Source: Alicycliphilus denitrificans_A
Lineage (GTDB): Bacteria > Pseudomonadota > Gammaproteobacteria > Burkholderiales > Burkholderiaceae_C
Direction of reading: 5' to 3'
Assembly: GCF_044792555.1 (NCBI RefSeq)
Contig: NZ_CP126239.1
Location: forward strand, 217,307 to 281,306
Length of the DNA stretch: 64,000 nucleotides
Below the pieces are notes generated by a model. The model was not told the DNA's origin and did not search any database. It was given only the letters and a program-made list of their open reading frames with translations. Position numbers and translations under genes: made by a program. Positions 18,153 to 26,992 of this stretch are shown piece after piece (position 1 is the first letter of the stretch; each line of letters opens with the position of its first letter).

Positions 18153-19184
18153 ATGTCAAATAGAACAACACTGTTTCCTGGTATCTACGCTTGCTTGGCC
18201 GCCGTCCTTGCAACTCCCGTTATGGCGGGGGAGCCAGTATTCGGGGAGCCAACACTGTATGGCCGGATCAATGCTACGGTCGAGCGAGCCAGAATCAGCG
18301 GCAGCAATGCAGAAACCGAGTTGGTGGACAATGCGTCCCGTCTTGGCATGCGTGCGGGCAAGGCACTCTCAGACGAAACATCGGTAATGATTCAGCTTGA
18401 AGGCCGTATTCGTCCCGAGGGCGATCACACGGGGTGGATACTTAACCCGCGCGACAACTGGGTGGGTATCCGGAATGAGACGCTCGGGACGTTGCGTCTC
18501 GGCAGAATGGAGGGCCCCCTCTATCATGCCACCTACGATGAAACTAGCATGCACAACCATGACAGCGGCCGATCATCAGACAAACTGCTTTGGGAGGATG
18601 CGACAGGCGGACGAATGACGAAGTCGGTATATTACCGCGCCCCACTCTCCGGGCCGGTCAAGATCGAGTTGCTGCACGCCTTTCTGGACAAGGATGACGG
18701 AAAGCAGCATGCGTCTAGTCCGCGCCATGACGAATTCGCAGTGACCTACGAGTTTGGAGAATCGAGGATCGCCGGTGGATATGCGGAGAGCCGGGATCTG
18801 GACGTCAACAAGGCATGGACGGTCGGCGCCTCCACGACAATCAAAGGGTTTGTGCTCGCTGGCTTGATCGAGAGAGCCCAAAGCCTTCCCGATGGTGGAA
18901 CATCCTCGCACCGCAACTATGCTCGGGTCGCGGTGAAATATCCATTCGGCAAGCATGAGCTTCATGCCAATTATGGCGTCGCCGGCAGTTGGTCCGGCAG
19001 CCAGGATAGCGGCGCTACGCAAAGTACGCTCGGCTACAACTACAACTTGACTGAGAAAACCAAGATTTATGGGTATTTCACTCGGATCAAGAACGATGCC
19101 AATGCCTCGTATAGCTTCCTTGAGCACACCCCCACGGGGGCATCCAACACCTCCTTAGCGCTGGGGGTAAGTCACAATTTCTGA
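18153..19184 (+). CDS. Gram-negative porin
   Basis: General-porin-type outer membrane protein, 343 aa. A signal peptide (about 1-25, ending VMA-GE) is followed by PTLYGRINATVERA, the usual first strand of betaproteobacterial porins. DNWVGIRNETLGTLRLGRMEGP corresponds to the strand pair before the constriction loop. The chain ends in SHNF, with the terminal Phe recognised by the BAM machinery. It probably allows passage of small anions or of a substrate for the periplasmic cytochrome. It lies between the cytochrome and kinase genes in the same direction. Specificity cannot be predicted. Confidence 0.88.
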   Translation: MSNRTTLFPGIYACLAAVLATPVMAGEPVFGEPTLYGRINATVERARISGSNAETELVDNASRLGMRAGKALSDETSVMIQLEGRIRPEGDHTGWILNPRDNWVGIRNETLGTLRLGRMEGPLYHATYDETSMHNHDSGRSSDKLLWEDATGGRMTKSVYYRAPLSGPVKIELLHAFLDKDDGKQHASSPRHDEFAVTYEFGESRIAGGYAESRDLDVNKAWTVGASTTIKGFVLAGLIERAQSLPDGGTSSHRNYARVAVKYPFGKHELHANYGVAGSWSGSQDSGATQSTLGYNYNLTEKTKIYGYFTRIKNDANASYSFLEHTPTGASNTSLALGVSHNF

Positions 19185-19191
19185 ACATTCG

Positions 19192-20658
19192 ATGCCAACC
19201 GATACAGGAACGTTGCTGACAAGGCGGTGGGCCGCCCTAAGTATCCGCGCCCGGCTGTCGATGATCTACGCCACGGCCTTGGGCGTGATGCTCGTCATCT
19301 ATGCGGTTTTTGTCTACACCACAGTACGGGAACGCTTCGTTATCGAGGTTGATCATCGCCTTGATCAGGAGGTGGAGATCGCCGAACAGGCGTTGGTGCG
19401 TGACTCCTCCGGGCGGTTGTTCTGGCGGATGCCCGATCGGGTTGATGGCTATGAGACCTTGGCCAACATGTTGTGGCTCGACGTGCACCTGCCGGATGGC
19501 GCCTTAGTCTATCGCCTGGCCGGCGGTTATGCGAAAAATGGCATTGCTGATGAGCTTCCCTTTGGCCGGCGGGCGCCGGGCTTTTTCTCGGCCAAGCTCG
19601 ATAGCGGTCTATCGCTCCGGGTATTGCAGCGGGAGATCGAGGTGGACGGGATTCGTGCCGTGATTCGCACGGCATTTCCCGAGGAACAGGTTGAACGGGA
19701 ATTGGCATCCTTGCTGTGGGTGCTCACCATCGGGCTGCCGTTGGCCATTGGGGCTGCTGGAATCTCCGGCTATTGGCTGGCCGGCAGGGTTCTGGCTCCG
19801 GTAGCAAAAATGACCGACGAAGCACAATCCATCACGGCTGACCGCTTGGACGCCCGTCTGCCCATCGCCAATCCCAACGACGAATTGGGCCGTCTCGGCA
19901 CCACCTTCAACGATCTGTTTGCCCGGTTGGGGCAATCCTTCGATCAGTTAAAGCGCTTCACCTCCGAGGCCTCGCATGAACTGCGGACGCCCCTGACCGT
20001 CATCCGTAGCGTTGGCGAAGTAGCGCTGCGGGAACGGCGTGACGAAGCGGCTTATCGAGACACCATCGGCACGATGTTGGAGGAGGCAGATCGACTAACT
20101 CAACTGGTACAGAGCCTGCTGATGCTGGCGCGGGCTGACAGCGGGCGCATCGTGCTTGGACGTGAAGCCTTTGACCTCGGCAGACTTACCTGGGATGCCG
20201 TCAATCATTTGCGCGTGCTGGCCGAAGAGAAAGGACAGCAAATCGAGGTCGCGGTATCGTCATTGATGGTACTGGGTGACCCGGCGGTATTGCGGCAGGC
20301 GGTCGTCAATATTCTTGACAACGCCATCAAGCACAGCCCGCCGGACGCCGTGGTGGCCATCGCGTGCCGCACGCATGCCGACCTCGCCGAAATCACCGTG
20401 GCGGACCAGGGACCGGGCATTCCGGCGGAGCACCTGCCGCATCTCTTCGACCGGTTCTACCGGGTCGATGCCGCCCGCGGCCGGCAGGACGGAGACCGCC
20501 GCGGCGGTTTCGGACTGGGCTTGGCCATCGCGCGCTGGGCGGTGGAGGCCCACGGCGGGCGCATCGAGGCCGACAGCGCGCCGGGCAAGGGCAGCGTCTT
20601 CCGAATCGCATTGCCCCGCGAAAGAACCCTCTCACATCCAGAAGGAACCACACCATGA
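19192..20658 (+). CDS. Sensor histidine kinase
   Basis: Membrane-bound kinase of 488 aa, likely partner of the OmpR-type regulator at 15561. Transmembrane helices at about 22-43 and 174-198 flank a periplasmic sensor domain of about 130 residues, followed by a HAMP region (about 199-250). The dimerisation box has phospho-accepting H262 in EASHELRTPLTV. The ATPase domain shows the N-box DNAIKHSP and the G-boxes DQGPGIP and GFGLGLAIA. It starts 7 bp after the porin and overlaps the next gene by 4 bp (ATGA at 20655), so it belongs to one operon with the downstream genes. The overall form is close to heavy-metal or general envelope sensors. Confidence 0.93.
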   Translation: MPTDTGTLLTRRWAALSIRARLSMIYATALGVMLVIYAVFVYTTVRERFVIEVDHRLDQEVEIAEQALVRDSSGRLFWRMPDRVDGYETLANMLWLDVHLPDGALVYRLAGGYAKNGIADELPFGRRAPGFFSAKLDSGLSLRVLQREIEVDGIRAVIRTAFPEEQVERELASLLWVLTIGLPLAIGAAGISGYWLAGRVLAPVAKMTDEAQSITADRLDARLPIANPNDELGRLGTTFNDLFARLGQSFDQLKRFTSEASHELRTPLTVIRSVGEVALRERRDEAAYRDTIGTMLEEADRLTQLVQSLLMLARADSGRIVLGREAFDLGRLTWDAVNHLRVLAEEKGQQIEVAVSSLMVLGDPAVLRQAVVNILDNAIKHSPPDAVVAIACRTHADLAEITVADQGPGIPAEHLPHLFDRFYRVDAARGRQDGDRRGGFGLGLAIARWAVEAHGGRIEADSAPGKGSVFRIALPRERTLSHPEGTTP

Positions 20659-21743
20659 AGTATCTCGTTGCGGCCATCGTGGCCGCGCTCACTGTCGGCG
20701 GCGTCGCGGCCGGCGCCGAGCCTGAAGCATCGGTTTTCCCCAAGACCCTGCCGTTTCCCGAAGTCCGGACCCTGGCCGGAGACGGCCAGCCGGGCGCGGC
20801 GGACGGCTCGCCGGGCCGCGTCAACCGGCCTCATGGCCTGTCATACGCCAATGACGGCAGCCTCTACTTCGCCGACCGCGGCAACCATCAGGTGCGGATA
20901 GTCAGGCCAGACGGCACCGTGGCCACCGTGGCGGGAACGAGCAAGGCCGGCTTTGCCGACGGCCCGGCCAAGACTGCCCAGTTCAACGAACCCATCGCCG
21001 TCGCGGTCGAGCGTAGCGGGGCCATCTACGTCGCCGACCGCAACAATCACCGCATCCGCAAGATCACGCCGGACGGCACGGTCATCACGCTGGCGGGCGG
21101 AGATTCGGCCGGCTTCGTCGATGGCGACCTGAAATCGGCGCGCTTCAACCAGCCCTACGGTGTCGCCCTGGATGCCGCGCAGACCACGCTCTACGTCGCG
21201 GACTACCTCAACCACGCCATCCGCCGCATCGATCTCGTGCTGGACAAGGTGGACACGCTCGCCGGCAACGGCGCGCCCGGCTTCGCCGACGGCCAGCGCG
21301 CCACGGCGCGCTTCAACCAGCCCTACAACGTGCGCATCGACGGTCAGGGGCGCCTGTGGGTGCCTGACCAGTTGAACCATGCCGTCCGCCGGGTCACACC
21401 CGCGGGCGAGGTGACGACGGTTGCGGGTGCCGGCAAGGCAGGCTACGCCGACGGCCCGGCCGCGACGGCGCGGTTCGACAATCCGACCGGCGTCGCGCCA
21501 CTGCCCAATGGCGCCGTCGTCGTGGCCGACCGCAACAACAATCGCCTGCGCCTGGTCACTCCCGACGGCGCGGTCGCCACCCTGGCGGGTACGGGCGAAG
21601 CCCGATTCGCCGATGGCGAGGTTGTCTCCGCCCGCTTCAACCAACCGCTGGACGTCGAGTTCGACGACAGCATGTCGCGCGTTCTGGTATCCGAGGACAA
21701 GGGCCATCGCCTGCGCGTGCTGCCCAAGGATACCCGTCGCTGA
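20655..21743 (+). CDS. Secreted NHL-repeat beta-propeller protein
   Basis: Periplasmic or extracellular protein of 362 aa with a signal peptide (MKYLVAAIVAALTVGGVAAGA). The rest is six repeats of the pattern TLAG...ADG...ARFNQP.GV...G.LYVADR.NH.IR...PDG, ending near residue 360: a six-bladed NHL propeller. NHL propellers bind proteins or small ligands and occur in some dehydrogenases, but no cofactor motif is visible here. The start overlaps the kinase stop by 4 bp. Its place next to the sensor kinase suggests a ligand-binding or scaffold role in the envelope. No catalytic function can be assigned. Confidence 0.88.
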   Translation: MKYLVAAIVAALTVGGVAAGAEPEASVFPKTLPFPEVRTLAGDGQPGAADGSPGRVNRPHGLSYANDGSLYFADRGNHQVRIVRPDGTVATVAGTSKAGFADGPAKTAQFNEPIAVAVERSGAIYVADRNNHRIRKITPDGTVITLAGGDSAGFVDGDLKSARFNQPYGVALDAAQTTLYVADYLNHAIRRIDLVLDKVDTLAGNGAPGFADGQRATARFNQPYNVRIDGQGRLWVPDQLNHAVRRVTPAGEVTTVAGAGKAGYADGPAATARFDNPTGVAPLPNGAVVVADRNNNRLRLVTPDGAVATLAGTGEARFADGEVVSARFNQPLDVEFDDSMSRVLVSEDKGHRLRVLPKDTRR

Positions 21744-21781
21744 TGATCTTTCCCTTCCATCCGACCCAAAGGAGATATTTC

Positions 21782-22044
21782 ATGAAAATGCGCAAGATTT
21801 CGGCAACCATCGCCACCCTGCTCGCCATTCCCGCCGTCGCCCTGGCGGGCTGGTTCGGCGATGAACGCCCCCCCGCCAATGCCAAGCCCTTGTCTGAGAT
21901 CATCAAGGGGGTCGAGGCGGCCGGTCACAAGACCATCGTCGAGCTCGAATTCGAGGATGGCGTCTACGAGATCGAAGCCATCGACGCCCAGGGCAAGGAA
22001 GTGAAACTCAAGGTCGATCCGGTCTCGGGCAAGGTGAACGTGAA

Positions 22045-22048
<4 letters not shown>
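21782..22048 (+). CDS. Small secreted PepSY-domain protein
   Basis: 88-aa protein with a signal peptide (ending VALA-GW) and one PepSY-like domain (LSEIIKGVEAAGHKTIVELEFEDGVYEIEAIDAQG, then LKVDPVSGKV). PepSY domains occur as protease-inhibitory or redox/metal-associated modules. AGGAG lies 6-8 bp before the start. The stop overlaps the ABC ATPase start by 4 bp, so the genes are coupled. A fragment of a PepSY membrane protein lies at 25.8-26.1 kb on the other strand, which may mean the wider locus once held a full PepSY electron-transfer module. Confidence 0.82.
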
Positions 22049-22744
<696 letters not shown>

Positions 22745-22761
<17 letters not shown>

Positions 22762-24223
22762 CCAGTCCGCAGGGCGCAGGACGCCGCGAAGCGGCGGTCC
22801 CGAGCGAAGCGAGGGATGCGGCGTAGCCGCACAAAAGTCGGAGCCGGCGGGACGGCAATTCGGACAATTGAAACGATTAGCCGCCGTCTTCGCCCACGAG
22901 CTGCGCCGCCTGTTTGCCGGCCGCGCCTGGTGGGCCATGCTGTTCCTGCTGGCGCCGCTCGCCGGCTACGGCTTTGTCGAGGCGGTGCGCCTGTTCGGCG
23001 AGGCGAGCCGCACGGCGCTGCAATTCCCGGAAATGGCCCGCGGCATGACGCCGCTGGACGGCATCCTGGTGCCGACGCTGGGCGCCTTCTATCTGGGCAC
23101 CACGCTGCTGTTTCCCTTCGTCGCCATCCGCGCCCTGGGCCAGGACAAGGAGAGCGGCGCGTTGAAGCTCGCCCTGCAATGGCCGCTCTCGCCGGCCGCG
23201 CTGGTGGCGGTCAAGCTCGCCGCGGTGTGCGCGGCCTGGAGCCTGAGCCTCGCCGTGCCCCTCTCGGCGCTCGTCTTCTGGCAGGTCGCGGGTGGCCATC
23301 TCGCGCCGGCCGAGACCGCCAATCTCTTCCTCGGTCATGCGCTCTATGCGCTGGCGGTGGCGGGCATCGCCTTCTTCGCGGCGGCGCTCGCCGAGTCGGC
23401 GGCCACCGCCGCCATCGTCACACTCGCCTTCACGCTGGGCTTCTGGGTGCTCGATTTCGCCGCCGCCACCGGCCCGGAATGGCTCAAGACCCTGGGCGAG
23501 ATTTCGCCGACCCAGGCCCTCAAGCAGTTCGAGCGCGGCCTGCTGCCGGCGGCCCATGGTCTGAGCCTGGCGGGGCTCGGGCTGGGGCTCGCGGCACTGG
23601 CCGCCCTCATCCTGCCGCCGGGGCTTTCTCGAAGCGCCCGCTTCAAGCGCGGCGCGGCGGGCGCCGCCGTGCTGGTCCTGCTGCTGGCGGCGACATCCAT
23701 GCTGAACTTGTCGCTCGATGTCAGCGAGGACCGGCGCAACAGCTTCAACCCCGCCGACGAGGCGGCGCTCGCCCGCATGGACCGGGGACTCGCCATCTCG
23801 CTCTACCTCGCGCCCGAGGACAGCCGGGCGCAGGAGTACCAGCGCAACGTGCTGGCGAAGCTCAAGCGCCTGGTGCCCGGTCTCACGGTGCGCTGGATGG
23901 AGACCGGCAAGGCGGGGGTCTTCGGCGCCGCCGGGGACGAAGGCTACGGCCGCATCATCTACGAATATGCAGGGCGCAATGCCACGAGCCGCTCCAACAG
24001 CCCGCGCGAAATCCTGCCGCTGCTGCATGAACTGGCCGGCGTGCAGGTGACGCCCGTCGAGACACCGCCGTATCCGGGGCATCCGCTGGTGGCCGATGCG
24101 CGGCCGGCGGAACTGTGGTTCTACGCCCTGCTGCCCGCCCTGATCCTGCTCACGTTCTGGCGCCACGCGCGGGCGCGGCGTCTGCCGATCCATCTTCGTT
24201 CGATCCAAGGAGAATCCTCATGA
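22745..24223 (+). CDS. ABC-2 permease fused to a GldG-like periplasmic domain
   Basis: Membrane subunit of 492 aa. Residues about 42-300 form an ABC-2/NosY-like permease with about six helices. A further helix (about 305-325) is followed by a soluble domain (about 326-465) starting LSLDVSEDRRNSFNPADEAAL, like the GldG/ABC_transp_aux domain, and then a final helix (LWFYALLPALILLTF). NosY alone is about half this length, so this is a permease plus auxiliary-domain fusion. The ATG at 22745 overlaps the ATPase gene, but the first 40 residues are encoded by palindromic repeats (22782-22831); a TTG at 22868, giving MKRLAAVFAHELRR, may be the true start. Confidence 0.82.
22782..22831 (+). repeat. 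Three adjacent short palindromes (REP-like)
   Basis: CGCCGC-GAA-GCGGCG (22782-22796), TCCC...GGGA around CGAAGCG (22798-22816) and TGCGGC-GTA-GCCGCA (22817-22831) form three consecutive hairpins. They resemble dispersed REP-type palindromes seen in high-GC genomes. They lie at the ATPase-permease junction and are translated if the permease starts at 22745. Confidence 0.7.
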
Positions 24224-24927
24224 AATCGCGTTTCCTCGCTTCCCTGCTGTTTGCCGCCCTGGCGGTTCCGGCCTTCGCCGCGCCGACGGTGCAAGGCTTC
24301 GACAACGAGACGGTCGGCGCCGAGCCCAAGTCCTTCGCCGCCGCCGTGGGTAACTGGGTCGTGGTGGACGACACCGGCAACAAGCGGCTGTCGGTCAATG
24401 GCGCCAAGTGGGCGCGCGGCCAGACCTCGGCGGGGCTGGCCGACAAGGCGCGGGCGCTTTACGGCGAGCGCTACGCCGAGTTCCTCGACAACGTCCAGTC
24501 CTACGCCTACTTCCCCATCGCGGTGATGAACGACGTGGCGGACTTCCGCGAGGGCACGATCACCGTGCGCTTCAAGGGCGTGGACGGGCGCATCGACCAG
24601 GCTGCCGGCATTCTCTTCAATGTCCAGCCCAACGGCGACTACCTGACGCTGCGCGCCAACTCGCTGGAGGACAACCTGGTGCTATGGCAGTACGTGAAGG
24701 GCCGGCGCTCATCGGTGAAATGGATACGCAATACGCCAACGCCCAGCGGCCAGTGGCATGAAATGAAGCTGACGGTCAAAGGCAACCGGGTCGAAGGCTG
24801 GCTGAACGGCAAGCTCCTGCTCACCCACGATCTGCCCAAGCCGGTCTCGGGCCGCGTCGGCCTGTGGTCCAAGGCCGACAGCGTGGTGTATTTCGACGAT
24901 TACCGCGTCGAGCCGGCGGGCCGGTAA
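24220..24927 (+). CDS. Secreted DUF1080-like (LamG-type fold) protein, copy 1
   Basis: 235-aa exported protein with a signal peptide (MKSRFLASLLFAALAVPAFA). The mature part resembles the concanavalin-like DUF1080 fold: DNETVGAEPKSF at the start, ITVRFKGVDGRIDQAAGILFN and NGDYLTLRANSLEDNLVLWQY in the centre, GQWHEMKLTVKGNRVEGWLNG and SGRVGLWSKADSVVYFDDY at the end. Such domains often bind carbohydrate or occur in glycoside-hydrolase-type proteins, but no catalytic residues can be named. The ATG overlaps the permease stop by 4 bp. It is closely similar to the next gene, so the pair is a tandem duplication. Confidence 0.8.
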   Translation: MKSRFLASLLFAALAVPAFAAPTVQGFDNETVGAEPKSFAAAVGNWVVVDDTGNKRLSVNGAKWARGQTSAGLADKARALYGERYAEFLDNVQSYAYFPIAVMNDVADFREGTITVRFKGVDGRIDQAAGILFNVQPNGDYLTLRANSLEDNLVLWQYVKGRRSSVKWIRNTPTPSGQWHEMKLTVKGNRVEGWLNGKLLLTHDLPKPVSGRVGLWSKADSVVYFDDYRVEPAGR

Positions 24928-24939
24928 GAGACCGCCGCC

Positions 24940-25776
24940 ATGACCCGCACGCGACGCAATCTGCTGCTCGTAGCCGGCGTGCTGCTGGCCGCCGCCGGCA
25001 CCTGGGCGGCGTTCCGCTTCCTGATCGGCGAGGCGCCGCCCGCGCAGCCGGAGTACCTGCCGCAAGCCGGCGCCGCGCCCGCGCCGACTACCACCGGGCC
25101 GGCAGCGCCGGTGCGGCAGGCCGACGGCACGCTGCGCTTCGAGTTCGAGAATGAGACCGTCGGCGCGGAGCCGAAGGGCGTCGTCCCAGCAGTGGGACAG
25201 TGGCTCACGGGCGTCGATGGCGAACGGCGCGTGCTGGTGGTGGACGGTCGCGGCTGGGCGCGCGGCCAGGCCTCGGCGGGGCTCGCCGACAAGGCCCGCG
25301 CCCTGTACGGCGAGCGCTACGCCGAGTTCCTCGACAACGTCCAGGCCTACGCCTACTTCCCGCTGGCCGTGGCCCAGGGCATCGACGATTTCCGCGCCGG
25401 CGAGATCGAACTGCGCTTCAAGTGCGTGGCCGGGCGCATCGACCAGGCCGCCGGCATCGTCTTCAACCTCAAGCCCAACGGCGACTACCTGGTGCTGCGC
25501 GCCAACTGCCTCGAAGACAACCTCGTGCTGTTCAAGTACGAGCAGGGAAAGCGCTCCTCGGTGCAATGGGTGCGCAACACGCCGACGCCGACCGGGCCGT
25601 GGCACTCGCTGAAGCTGGTGGCCGCGGATCGCCGGGTCGAGGGCTGGCTCAACGGGCAGCGCCAGCTGGAACACGAGTTGCCGGCACCATTTTCCGGCCG
25701 TGTCGGCGTGTGGTCCAAAGCCGACAGCGTGATGTATTTCGACCGCTATCTCGTGCGCGAGGCCGGTCGCAGGTAG
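24940..25776 (+). CDS. DUF1080-like protein, copy 2, membrane-anchored
   Basis: 278 aa and a clear paralogue of the preceding protein over about 215 residues (shared FENETVGAEPKG, WARGQASAGLADKARALYGERYAEFLDNVQAYAYFP in segments, GRVGVWSKADSVMYFDRY). Instead of a cleavable signal it has an N-terminal hydrophobic anchor (LLLVAGVLLAAAGTWAAF) followed by a Pro/Ala-rich linker (about 30-65). One protein may be soluble in the periplasm and the other tethered to the inner membrane. It is the last intact gene of the operon; after it the sequence changes to fragments of other elements. Confidence 0.8.
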   Translation: MTRTRRNLLLVAGVLLAAAGTWAAFRFLIGEAPPAQPEYLPQAGAAPAPTTTGPAAPVRQADGTLRFEFENETVGAEPKGVVPAVGQWLTGVDGERRVLVVDGRGWARGQASAGLADKARALYGERYAEFLDNVQAYAYFPLAVAQGIDDFRAGEIELRFKCVAGRIDQAAGIVFNLKPNGDYLVLRANCLEDNLVLFKYEQGKRSSVQWVRNTPTPTGPWHSLKLVAADRRVEGWLNGQRQLEHELPAPFSGRVGVWSKADSVMYFDRYLVREAGRR

Positions 25777-25795
25777 ACGGCCGTCGCTGCGGTCC

Positions 25796-26132
25796 CTCGC
25801 GCCAAGTGAATTGCCCACGGCCACAAGCCGCCAGCGCGGTGCAGGTAGAAACTCGGCTTGTACGACCTGCCTGGCCAACGCACCTTCCACGCTGGCCACC
25901 AGCGGCCGAGCCACCGTTTGCTCCTCGTGTGGCGCGCAGGCGCCGGGAAGATGAGACAGATCCCGACGAAGCAGTCCTGCGTCCACGCGAGCGCCACGAT
26001 GCCCATGAAATACTGCCCCACCGTTTCCAGGGTCAGCGAGTAGTGCAGGCGATAGATGAAGGGCATGAGATTCACCCCCTGGGCCAGGGCACCCCACTTG
26101 CGGCCGCCCAGCACCTCGCCGGTGTAGGGATC
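25796..26132 (-). pseudogene. Fragment of a PepSY-associated membrane protein
   Basis: Minus-strand frame reading DPYTGEVLGGRKWG, then LHYSLTLETVGQYFMGIVALAW and SFYLHRAGGLWPW, the pattern of PepSY_TM (PiuB-like) inner-membrane proteins. A stop (TAG at 26135-26133) precedes it and the C-terminal part is missing, so it is a remnant of about 110 codons. It is convergent with the preceding operon. Confidence 0.65.
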
Positions 26133-26440
26133 CTACGAACACCTGGGCGTCCGCTGTCGGCGCCCCCGCTTCGACCCGGGTGCTGCTGTTCATCCTGGGG
26201 TTTACGGCCTCCCGCTGATGTCGCCGGTTCATCGAGCGAATCGAATGGGTGCGGCCGCACTTGCCGGACCAGGCGGCGTCTTCAACGGCTAACCCGAGGG
26301 CCATCGCCACCGGCGAAATGACGGGGTCGAACCCATCCTGACTTCCCTCGGAAACGGGGCGCCGCGCGTTTCGGATTTCCGGCATCCCGCGCAGCACAGT
26401 TCTGCAATGGTGAAGGCATCTCGTCGCCATGGGGTGCCAC
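26133..26440. other. Junction region without a recognised gene
   Basis: About 308 bases between the PepSY-TM fragment and the PilL-like gene. Nothing recognisable is encoded; the sequence changes character at about 26135, which suggests a recombination joint. Confidence 0.4.
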
Positions 26441-26992
26441 ATGCCGCCGTCTCTGCCTCGTTTCCTCTGCATTTTCGCCGTGCTCAGCGGCCTGCTGTCC
26501 GGTTGCACCACGACACCGGCCACCCCTGACCATATAGAAGCGCCGCCCGACGAGCCAGCTTCGGGGCAGCGACTGGTGCCCGTGGCCCGCTACGGCCGCT
26601 ACACCCTGGTCGAGCTGGTGCCGGAGCCCGCGCAGCGTGATCTCTTGCAGCAGGCGGTGGAGGTCTCGATTCCGCCCATGCTCGATGCCAGCGTGGGCGA
26701 CGCCATGCGCCATGTGCTCCTGCGCTCGGGCTACCGGCTCTGCGACGCGGCCGAGGCCGCCACGCTGTACGCGCTGCCGCTGCCCGCCGCACACCTGCGC
26801 CTGGGTCCGCTGATGCTGCGCGATGCCTTGCTGACCCTTGCCGGCCCCGCCTGGGAGCTGTCCGTCGATGACTTGACCCGCCAGGTCTGCTTCAGCCGGC
26901 ACGGTGCTTCCACCTTCCTTTCCGCCAACCCGCCCGGCACCGCCACGCCCGTGCCGGACGCGGGGTCTCCTCGTTTTCAGTGCAATAAGTGA
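26441..26992 (+). pseudogene. PilL N-terminal-type ICE lipoprotein, cut by IS1071
   Basis: Starts with a lipoprotein signal (LSGLLSGCTTTPA) and then YTLVELVPEPAQRDLLQQ, VGDAMRHVLLRSGYRLC, LPLPAAHLRLGPLMLRDALLTLAGPAWEL, a pattern I recognise from PilL N-terminal-domain proteins of PFGI-1/ICEclc-type conjugative elements. Native coding stops at 26961, where the IS1071 end begins; the last ten codons come from the insertion. It shows that ICE DNA once lay next to this island. Confidence 0.65.

Noticed and set aside
24709..26523. A 604-codon minus-strand frame across the DUF1080 genes
   Set aside because: Antisense frame produced by high GC content; the plus-strand genes have signal peptides and domain patterns.
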